From UBA4744 sp963717135 (GTDB taxonomy: Bacteria; Actinomycetota; Acidimicrobiia; Spongiisociales; UBA4744), in the NCBI GenBank assembly GCA_963717135.1, contig CAVQVN010000009.1, positions 496,001-560,000 on the forward strand: a DNA stretch of 64,000 bases, written 5' to 3'. The position numbers and the translations under genes were made by a program. Shown piece by piece: positions 18,332 to 25,070 of the stretch. Position 1 is the stretch's first letter, and every line of letters starts with the position of its first letter. The notes beneath the pieces were generated by a model. It saw only the letters and a list, made by a program, of their open reading frames with translations. It was not told the DNA's origin and searched no databases.

Positions 18332-18841
18332 CTATCTCAGGTCAACCTGGTGGCCACGCCGCCTGAGTTCTTCGAGCAAAGCCGCATCGTTGTACAGCAA
18401 TAGCTCCGGTCCCCAGTCCTGCCGGCCGGGAGGATCGTTTGAAGCTTCGGAGAGCAGTTCGGTTACCCGATCGCGCACCGTTCGAGCCCACGCCCGACCG
18501 CGGGCCGACGCTTCCGGGGTGAGGGTGGCATCGGCGTTGACGGTGAAGACCTGAACGGCGATCTGAGGGTTGGCTCGAGAGCCCTTCTCGCCGTAAACGA
18601 TCAGGACCGAGCCAGCCGGAACGTCCTGAATACCGCCGACGGCGATGAATTCCCCCTCAAAAGCCCAACCGGAGTCCTTCGACTCATCGACGGAGTAGAT
18701 GATCTTGGCCCAATTCTTGTGCCTTTCGTCGCCAATCAGTGGGACGTCGACGGGCACCGTCACTTCCATGCCGGGAACTGTACCGGTTCGCTCGGACGTC
18801 CAAGTGCCGACCAAGGGAAATCCCCAGAACTCCCGATCCAA
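18332..18841 (-). CDS. hypothetical protein
   Basis: A 169-residue soluble protein not recognised as a known family. The composition is that of a real protein: alternating strands (IIYSVDES, GEFIAVGGI, VLIVYGEKG, IAVQVFTVNAD) followed by a C-terminal helical part (ARTVRDRVTELL, LLEELRRRG). The only start codon in the open frame is TTG 18841; upstream codons back to a stop at 18895 contain no ATG, GTG or TTG, so the true start is uncertain. It is divergent from the sigma factor and ends 23 bp from the convergent subtilase. Confidence 0.6.
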   Translation of the reverse strand: MDREFWGFPLVGTWTSERTGTVPGMEVTVPVDVPLIGDERHKNWAKIIYSVDESKDSGWAFEGEFIAVGGIQDVPAGSVLIVYGEKGSRANPQIAVQVFTVNADATLTPEASARGRAWARTVRDRVTELLSEASNDPPGRQDWGPELLLYNDAALLEELRRRGHQVDLR

Positions 18842-18922
18842 AACCCCGCCGGTTCCGTATTCATTGATGGAATGCGCACGGGCCGCCGGTGGTTAGGAAT
18901 AAGTTACGGGAACAAATACCCA

Positions 18923-18938
18923 TCGAACATTCGTTCGT
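18923..18938. promoter_or_regulatory. LexA/SOS box upstream of the sigma factor gene
   Basis: TCGAACATTCGTTCGT matches the actinobacterial/Bacillus LexA operator (GAAC-N4-GTTC with TCG/CGA flanks) at all but the last base. It lies 28 bp before the sigma factor ATG and about 80 bp from the divergent hypothetical gene. Confidence 0.6.
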
Positions 18939-18966
18939 AGAGGTGCAGAATGGTAGTGGGGAGCAA

Positions 18967-19920
18967 ATGAAGACCAATCAAAGCCGCATCGGCAGCGACC
19001 TATTGGACGACCGGGGCCGGTTGACGCCGGACCTCATCAACCAATACCTGGCGGGAATCGGCGCGTACGATCTGCTGACGGCCGACCAAGAGGTCGAGTT
19101 GGCCCAGCGGATTGAAGCTGGCCAGCAAGCCCAGACTGTGCTCGACGCGGGAAAGGCAGCCGACGTCAAGGAGCGAACGCAGTTGCAGCGCTCCGTTCGC
19201 GACGGGCGTGACGCCAAGAGCGAATTCTTGACCGCCAACCTTCGTCTGGTTGTCTCCAATGCCCGCCGATATGCGAATGTCTCCGGAATGGATCTTCTGG
19301 ATTTGATCCAGGAAGGCAACCTCGGACTGATCCGGGCCGTCGAGAAGTTCGACTGGCGCAAGGGATTCAAGTTCTCCACGTACGCAACGTGGTGGATTCG
19401 TCAGGCAATCACCCGGGCCATCGCCCAGCAATCGCGTACCGTACGGATCCCGGTCCACTTGCACGACATCCTGGGAACGGTCCGTTCGGCCCAGCACGCT
19501 CTGGCCGCCGACCAGGGACGCTTGCCGACCCCCGAAGAGATTTCGAGGGAAACGGGCATCGATCTGCCCCGCGTCAAGCAAGCCCTGGATGCGACCGACA
19601 CGGTCGCCTCGCTGGAAGCTCCCATCGGAGATGACGGAGCCATCCTCGGAGACTTCATTCAAGACGATGAAGTGGATGATCCGGCCCGAGCCATCGAGAA
19701 ACTCGAGCTCCAGGAAACGCTCATGCGCTCATTGAGCAAGCTGCCCGAACGGGAGGCAACCGTTCTCTCGCTTCGCTTCGGACTGCACGACGGACGCCCC
19801 CGACCCCTCAAAGAAGTCGCAGATGAACTCGAGTTGAGCAGCGAACGGGTCCGCCAGATAGAACGGAACGCCCTGGCCCGCCTCCGCGAAGAAACCGCCC
19901 GACTGGGAGATGTGGCCTGA
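18967..19920 (+). CDS. sigma-70 family RNA polymerase sigma factor, primary-like (group 1/2)
   Basis: A 317-residue sigma factor. Region 1.2 is INQYLAGIGAYDLLTADQE; region 2 contains NLRLVVSNARRYANVSGMDL, DLIQEGNLGLIRAVEKFDW and FSTYATWWIRQAITRAI. Region 3 starts RTVRIPVHLHDIL and region 4 has LSLRFGLHDG plus the helix-turn-helix VADELELSSERVRQIE. Region 2 and 4 motifs are those of housekeeping-type sigmas, but the long acidic region 1.1 is missing, so this is more likely a group 2 (SigB-like) factor. ATG 18967 is preceded by GTGGGGAG. A LexA-type box overlaps its upstream region and suggests damage-responsive expression. Confidence 0.9.
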   Translation: MKTNQSRIGSDLLDDRGRLTPDLINQYLAGIGAYDLLTADQEVELAQRIEAGQQAQTVLDAGKAADVKERTQLQRSVRDGRDAKSEFLTANLRLVVSNARRYANVSGMDLLDLIQEGNLGLIRAVEKFDWRKGFKFSTYATWWIRQAITRAIAQQSRTVRIPVHLHDILGTVRSAQHALAADQGRLPTPEEISRETGIDLPRVKQALDATDTVASLEAPIGDDGAILGDFIQDDEVDDPARAIEKLELQETLMRSLSKLPEREATVLSLRFGLHDGRPRPLKEVADELELSSERVRQIERNALARLREETARLGDVA

Positions 19921-19930
19921 AGGCCACATC
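19909..19930 (+). terminator. perfect hairpin at the sigma factor stop codon
   Basis: GATGTGGCC (19909-19917), loop TGAA, GGCCACATC (19922-19930). The loop contains the stop codon. CGTTTC follows, a weak U tract. Confidence 0.6.
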
Positions 19931-19932
19931 CG

Positions 19933-20010
19933 TTTCAAGTTTCAGGTTGCAGGTTCCAAGCATTTGACCCCGTGCGGTGATCCACTCCGTCCGAACCTGA
20001 AACCTGAAAC
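19933..20010. repeat. heptamer units in inverted orientation (TTYCAGG / CCTGAAA)
   Basis: TTTCAAG, TTTCAGG, TTGCAGG and TTCCAAG run in direct 7-bp steps from 19933; two CCTGAAA units at 19996-20009 are their reverse complement. The arms could pair across a ~35-base loop. The same unit forms the direct array at 38101. Confidence 0.7.
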
Positions 20011-20016
20011 TCTTCA

Positions 20017-20114
20017 GCAGCGGTCGCTCGAGGCTGGGAGGCGAACCGCACTCCTATGCCCGAAAGCATGGGAAGTTGGTGTGCGGTGCTGGGGGCACTC
20101 GAGCGAACCGCTGC
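20017..20114. ncRNA. candidate structured RNA, unidentified
   Basis: Three nested pairings lie in 98 bp. The outer stem is GCAGCGGTCGCTCGAG (20017-20032) with CTCGAGCGAACCGCTGC (20098-20114), 16 bp with one bulged A. The middle stem is ACCGCAC (20045-20051) with GTGCGGT (20081-20087). The inner hairpin is TCCTATGC (20052-20059), loop CCGAAA, GCATGGGA (20066-20073). It lies in a 288-bp gap between convergent genes. The strand is undecided and no Rfam family was recognised; an imperfect-palindrome repeat is the alternative. Confidence 0.4.
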
Positions 20115-20208
20115 CAACACCACCGTACATCTTATTGCATCCATATTGGGGCAATCTCTATCCGGTTTCGTCTCTCCCGCTGCACGACTGGCGGCCGACA
20201 ACTGCCTC

Positions 20209-22764
20209 TCACCTATCGAACCAGATCAACGCATCGACCTCGCCGGCCTGGTACACCGTCTCGCAGGGGATCCCGTTTCCGTCGGCATCCAATCGATCCG
20301 GCGCTCCTTCCAGAATCCAGTAGACGATCGCCTGCTGATAGGAGGCCCCTCGATCGGCCAGGTCCCGACAAAACAGGTCGGTCTCATATTCGCCGACTGT
20401 GTCGAAGGAAGCCTGGATCTCGCCGACCGGGAAAATGGTCTCACAGGGCATCCCGTTCCCGTCGGCATCCATCCTGTCGGGTCGGCCCTCCCGCACCCAG
20501 TACGCCAAAGCCTGATCGAAGGAATATCCGGCCGCCTCCACGTCCCTGCAGAAGAGCCCGCCCGCCAATCCAGCCACCGTGGGCGGTGCCCCGCCCCCGA
20601 ACATCGGCGCCTGCCAGGCCGGACGTTCCGGAGCCTCACCGGAGTCGAGCATCGCTCGCCATTCCTCGTCGGTGAGCCGCCCGAGTTCCGCGTCGTGCCA
20701 GAACTCGTAATACGAATACACGCCTCCCACCGCCACCTGGAAGTTGCCGCTGTCATTGGGGACCAGCACCATGATCCGATCAATCCGGCCCGTTCCGATC
20801 TCGAGGAACTTCAATGTCGATCGCATGATGTCGGCAATCAGCGCGGCGTCGGTGTCGTCGGCCGAAGGCATCCCTAACGTGTCGTCCCAGTCGGACGTCT
20901 GGATCCACAACGCCTCGAACACCGACCCGATGCCCTCCAACCAATCGTTGTCCGCCGACGAGATGGGCAAACCGGCCAGTTCGTCGCGAGCAATCCCGGC
21001 CAGACGCTCCAGCATCCCCTCGACGCTGGTCATCAGAGCGTCGTAGTCGTCTCCGGAGATAACCAGACCTCGGCTCGTCAAACCATCCTGGAGCAAACCG
21101 ACCACCGAAGCCATCCGTTCCCACGCCACCGGATCGGGCTCCACCCAGTGCCGGGGAGGCTCAACCATCGGTTCGAAGCCGCCTTCGGCGGCGAAGGACT
21201 GCTTGGCGTAGAGGATCGTGTCGTGTTTTAACTCGGCGTATGAACCCAACCCGGTCTGCAGCCCTTTCGCCTCCCAGGCCGGCGTCCTCATGAAGTCCGG
21301 ATAAGCGGCACCGTGCGGTACTAGGACGGGCTGTAACGCGTACAGCCAGGCGTCGTAGACGGTCCCGGCCCATTCGTTGGCCGGCCGGTTTTCGACCAGG
21401 TTCTGCATGGCCTCGAACTGCGTGTCGAAGTTGGTGTAGTCGGTTTGGCCGGTCGCTTCGAGCTCCCGATACGCGAGATCCGAGCCGAATACGGCGGCCA
21501 GGTCGAGAGGGGTGGCGTACACGCGCTGATCATCAGGATCGCCCACGTTGGGGAAGCGAAGCTGGTCGTAGATGAACGAGTCGAGCACGAACCGCACCCC
21601 CATCATGCGGACCGCGGCGTTCTCAGGATCGATGCCAACCGGACGGAGGTCAGTCATCCCGCCGGCCAGATCGGCGACAGCCATCGGATGCGCAAAGTCC
21701 GCCGGATCATCCAGCCAGCCGGGCACAATTGCCTCGGCTACCTCGGCCAACTCAAAGGGCGTGTAGTCGTCGGCCACTCCCACCATGAAGGCGGTCGGCT
21801 CGTAGACCAGGCGCCACGCTTCGGTCAGGGAGGAGTTCCGGATCAGGGGGCGAGTTGCCAGCACACCGATCCTCAGCGAGGCGGTGTCGTGGACGAAGAA
21901 CGAGGCTTGCCCGAGCATCGACATGGCCCGGAAGTACCTCTCCAGATCTCCATTCCTGGTGTAGTGACCGCGCGGCTTGAACAGGCTGTAGTCGACACAG
22001 TTGACGAGAGAGACGATCGGCAGGCAGTCATCGAAGCTGGTGGTCGGCGACCGGGTCAGCTGCGACGCTTCGAGGGCCAGGTCAACTTCCTGTTGCGCCA
22101 GCGGGCCGATGGGACCCACGTCGAGTTCCAGCAACGCGGCCACAGCTTCGAAGAGCTGCACAACCCGTCCGGCAGTTTCGGCCAGGTCTGTGTCTGCCAG
22201 CTCGGTTGCCTGGTCCCGGGCCTCATCGACCAGGCCGCTCACCAGTTCTTCGAGTATGGGAAGGAGGGTGTCCTGTTCGATGTCGCGCAGAAGCTTGGCG
22301 AAGGCCAGATGCAAGTAGTGGTAGCCGGCGTCGGTGGTGACAAAGAAGACCTGACCTTCATACAGATAGCTCGCGTAGGCATGCTGGAATTGTTTGTAGC
22401 CATCCGGTACCACGACAAACCCCTGGGCGAGCAAGGAAGCGGCTACCTCCGGTTCGAGCGTCAGCCACTCGGGTTTGAGGACCCCCTCGATCGAGGAGGG
22501 GAGGGAAAGCCCCGGGTAGGTGGAGGCGTCTCCAATCAAAGGGACGATCTCGAAGGGAGCGAAGGCCCCCGGCGATCCGGGAACCAGCCCTGAGACCACG
22601 GGCGAGCCCTGCGCCCCGGTGGTCGTGGTCGTCTCCGGCTCCGGAGAGGTAGTTGTCGCCGTGGTCGGCACCGGAGGGAGCGTTGTTGTCGTTTCTTCCA
22701 CCTTCTGGGTACAGGCTGCGGTGATCATCGCCAGCACCATCAGGACGACGAATACTCGTTTCAT
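20209..22764 (-). CDS. DUF3160 lipoprotein with two C-terminal Excalibur-like motifs
   Basis: An 851-residue lipoprotein. The signal ends in the lipobox ITAAC, followed by a Thr/Pro linker (residues 25-50). The main part (about 90-740) matches DUF3160, with YEPTAFMVG and the terminal GGVYSYYEFW region. The last ~100 residues hold two copies of a ~45-residue unit, each with FCRD, a helix ending in YW, and the Excalibur-like calcium motif DADGNG[MI]PCE. Function unknown; a calcium-binding surface protein is likely. It lies 15 bp downstream of the CapA-like gene in the same operon. Confidence 0.85.
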   Translation of the reverse strand: MKRVFVVLMVLAMITAACTQKVEETTTTLPPVPTTATTTSPEPETTTTTGAQGSPVVSGLVPGSPGAFAPFEIVPLIGDASTYPGLSLPSSIEGVLKPEWLTLEPEVAASLLAQGFVVVPDGYKQFQHAYASYLYEGQVFFVTTDAGYHYLHLAFAKLLRDIEQDTLLPILEELVSGLVDEARDQATELADTDLAETAGRVVQLFEAVAALLELDVGPIGPLAQQEVDLALEASQLTRSPTTSFDDCLPIVSLVNCVDYSLFKPRGHYTRNGDLERYFRAMSMLGQASFFVHDTASLRIGVLATRPLIRNSSLTEAWRLVYEPTAFMVGVADDYTPFELAEVAEAIVPGWLDDPADFAHPMAVADLAGGMTDLRPVGIDPENAAVRMMGVRFVLDSFIYDQLRFPNVGDPDDQRVYATPLDLAAVFGSDLAYRELEATGQTDYTNFDTQFEAMQNLVENRPANEWAGTVYDAWLYALQPVLVPHGAAYPDFMRTPAWEAKGLQTGLGSYAELKHDTILYAKQSFAAEGGFEPMVEPPRHWVEPDPVAWERMASVVGLLQDGLTSRGLVISGDDYDALMTSVEGMLERLAGIARDELAGLPISSADNDWLEGIGSVFEALWIQTSDWDDTLGMPSADDTDAALIADIMRSTLKFLEIGTGRIDRIMVLVPNDSGNFQVAVGGVYSYYEFWHDAELGRLTDEEWRAMLDSGEAPERPAWQAPMFGGGAPPTVAGLAGGLFCRDVEAAGYSFDQALAYWVREGRPDRMDADGNGMPCETIFPVGEIQASFDTVGEYETDLFCRDLADRGASYQQAIVYWILEGAPDRLDADGNGIPCETVYQAGEVDALIWFDR

Positions 22765-22779
22765 TCTGAGTTCCTCCTG

Positions 22780-24357
22780 CTACGACCGGTTGACGATCAC
22801 CGGATCGAGCCGGCCATCGCCATCAACATCGATACACTGCGGCCTCCCGTTCCCAACCAGTTCGGCCGGAACCGTGAAGCCAAAACCCTGCCAGACCCAG
22901 CCCCCGGTCGCCACCACGGTGGGATCGTCGAGCGAGTCAAAGGCCAGCGCCACCGAACCATCGCAGACCTCGATGGTCGCGACCGGCCGGAAAAGGGTGC
23001 CGGCCACCCAAAGCTCTCGCAAACTATCCGGCTGGTAGACACCGAGATGGGCGCTCCTGCCCTGCGCGTCTGCCCACTGATGGTCGGGATACTGGATGTT
23101 CAGCTCGTTCTCCTGGAACGGACGCCGGTGGGAGATCACTAGATCTTCCCGACCGTCTCCGGTGGCGTCACCGATACGAGAATCCACAACGTCGCCACCC
23201 GGAAACCCGGCGACCGGCGCAGGATCCGGTGGGACCGGCACCGCGGACCTCACCAGGTTCCACCAGTCGAGCCCCAGCAACACCGCATCACCTTCCGGAA
23301 GTGCCCAGCCATCGAAACGGACCCGCCGGTCGTGATGCCCGGCGGACCCCACCCGGTAGGCGACTACTCCCTCCTCATCCACCAACACTTCGAGCAAAGC
23401 GCCGTCCCGGGTCCCGGCCGCAGACTGGTCGAACAGGAAGTTGCCGAGGCTGGTGGCGATCACGGTCGTCCGCTCGCCGGCGCCGGCCGTCAAATAGATC
23501 GGTTGCATCACGTGGGCCCCGTGGCCCCAAACGACGTCTGCCCCCCAACCGGCCAGTTTGCCCGCCAGTACCGCCATCGCGGGGTCGGTTTCCACGTAGT
23601 ACTCGACGCCACCGTGCACGCCCACCACCAGAACATCGACGTCGCCCCGGGCCGACTCGACAGCCGACCGGACCATTTCCTCATCCCAGGAAGCGATCCC
23701 GGGTTGGTCGGACGTGGCAGCCGTCCCGGCCATCGTTGCATCGAAGGCCAGGAATCCCAGGTTGACACCCTCGATTTCGATTACGCGCAGCTCGTAGGCA
23801 GCTTCGAGGTTGGCTCCACCTCCCACTGCCTTCAAACCGACCGCTTCGACCGCCTCAATAGTGTCTATGACCGACAGACGGCCCGCATCGCCGGCATGGT
23901 TGTTGGCGACGCCCATCAGGTCGAAACCGGCTCCTGCCAGAGATCCGGCCGAAGCCGGATCGGCTTCGAGCGCAAACGGGTTGGTGGCAATGTGCGCACG
24001 GGACGTCAGCGGAGATTCGAGATTGGCGGCGGCGAAATCGGCAGCCGTCACCACGTGGCGAACGTCCTCAAACACTCCAGTCGGGTCACTTCGAACCAGC
24101 GGAGCCACCCCCCGACCGAGCATCACGTCACCCACCAACAACACGGACACGGTGGGCCCCTCAGACACATTCACCAAGTTGGTGGTGGTGGTGGTCGGTT
24201 CCCGCCGTTCTGCAGGGAGAGCGGTCGTAATCGTCGCGACCGGCTCGGTGGTCGTCGTCGGAGCGGCGGAAGGAGTCCCGGCGGCCGCCTCGCTGCAACC
24301 GACCAGTAGCAGACTCACCAACACCGCCGGTACCTGGCTGATTCGCACGAATCTCAC
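22780..24357 (-). CDS. CapA-family (PGA_cap) metallophosphatase-like lipoprotein
   Basis: A 525-residue lipoprotein with a GTG start at 24357 and lipobox LLVGC. After a Thr-rich linker the CapA/PgsA domain (residues ~70-330) is clear: VLLVGDVMLGRG, ANLESPLT, GVANNHAGDAG, VGVHGGVEYY and WGHGAHVMQPI. These are the metal-binding positions of a calcineurin-like fold used in poly-gamma-glutamate or capsule synthesis. The C-terminal ~130 residues carry two calcium-type DxDGDG motifs (GDATGDGREDLV, DVDGDGRLDPV) like FG-GAP repeats. It forms a two-gene operon with the DUF3160 lipoprotein. Confidence 0.85.
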   Translation of the reverse strand: MRFVRISQVPAVLVSLLLVGCSEAAAGTPSAAPTTTTEPVATITTALPAERREPTTTTTNLVNVSEGPTVSVLLVGDVMLGRGVAPLVRSDPTGVFEDVRHVVTAADFAAANLESPLTSRAHIATNPFALEADPASAGSLAGAGFDLMGVANNHAGDAGRLSVIDTIEAVEAVGLKAVGGGANLEAAYELRVIEIEGVNLGFLAFDATMAGTAATSDQPGIASWDEEMVRSAVESARGDVDVLVVGVHGGVEYYVETDPAMAVLAGKLAGWGADVVWGHGAHVMQPIYLTAGAGERTTVIATSLGNFLFDQSAAGTRDGALLEVLVDEEGVVAYRVGSAGHHDRRVRFDGWALPEGDAVLLGLDWWNLVRSAVPVPPDPAPVAGFPGGDVVDSRIGDATGDGREDLVISHRRPFQENELNIQYPDHQWADAQGRSAHLGVYQPDSLRELWVAGTLFRPVATIEVCDGSVALAFDSLDDPTVVATGGWVWQGFGFTVPAELVGNGRPQCIDVDGDGRLDPVIVNRS

Positions 24358-24407
24358 CCAACCATCTTGTCAGATGCCCGCGCCACAATGGCGCATCGCC
24401 TCAAACT

Positions 24408-24704
24408 ATGAACGTCGATCCCGGTAGCCTGGTTCCTATGCCGATTACAGGGCGAGAGATGGCCGCCGACCCGATCGTGGTGGGATCGACCCGGTTCACG
24501 CCGGTGGCAGGTGACACGACGGCGAGTCTCCGCTTCCCGGGCGGCCTGCTGCAGGTGGGCTATGCCAGACCGCTGCGAATCGTGGTCGACGACGGCGTCG
24601 ACCCTCGGTCCATCCGTATCCCGGACCGCCAACTGCTGATCATGCTGAGTGCGTTCGTGATCTGGGTGATTGGTCGCTTGATTGAACGAAGGAGACGAAC
24701 ATGA
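24408..24704 (+). CDS. small membrane-anchored hypothetical protein
   Basis: A 98-residue protein (81 if the start is ATG 24459, which has AGGG 6-10 bp upstream; ATG 24438 is also possible). One hydrophobic helix sits near the C-terminus (LLIMLSAFVIWVIGRLI), followed by an Arg-rich tail. The frame overlaps the next gene by ATGA, so the two are coupled. Not recognised; the partner relation to a GerW-like protein is the only hint. Confidence 0.65.
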   Translation: MNVDPGSLVPMPITGREMAADPIVVGSTRFTPVAGDTTASLRFPGGLLQVGYARPLRIVVDDGVDPRSIRIPDRQLLIMLSAFVIWVIGRLIERRRRT

Positions 24705-25066
24705 CCGACCAACCGATCGATTCCGATCCGATCGACCAGGCGGCGGCCCGAACCAACGAAGGCTTTGCTCGGCTCACCGACAACCTCTCTGCCTCTACGG
24801 TATTCGGGAAACCGGAGACAATCGGAGACCGCATGGTCATTACTGCCGTCACGCTCGAGCGCGCCGGCGGGTTCGGTTTCGGCGGAGGTGGCGGTCGGAC
24901 CGGTGGCGGGGGCGGAGGCGGCGGCGGCCTGGCGGAGGGACGGCCGGTGGCGGTCGTCGAGATCGGCCCAACCGGCGTCCGGGTGAAACCGGTGCTCGAC
25001 TTCACTCGAATCGGCATGGCGGTCATTGCGGCGCTCGTTTCGCTTCGCCGGGCGTTGCGTACCTGA
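24701..25066 (+). CDS. GerW/YtfJ family protein
   Basis: A 121-residue protein of the GerW (YtfJ, PF09579) family: the VFGKPETIGDRMVI segment, then a glycine-rich loop (GFGFGGGGG, later GGGGGGGG) and a final PVAVVEIGPTGVRVKPV strand. In Bacillus the homologue is needed for spore germination, but it is widespread in non-sporulating actinobacteria, where its role is unknown. It ends in a short hydrophobic helix (IGMAVIAALVSL). Coupled to the upstream small membrane protein by a 4-bp overlap. Confidence 0.8.
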   Translation: MTDQPIDSDPIDQAAARTNEGFARLTDNLSASTVFGKPETIGDRMVITAVTLERAGGFGFGGGGGRTGGGGGGGGGLAEGRPVAVVEIGPTGVRVKPVLDFTRIGMAVIAALVSLRRALRT

Positions 25067-25070
25067 GCGG

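Noticed and set aside
20050..20100. possible cobalamin riboswitch (GGGAA..GGTG pattern)
   Set aside because: The remaining conserved core is absent and there is no downstream gene on that strand.
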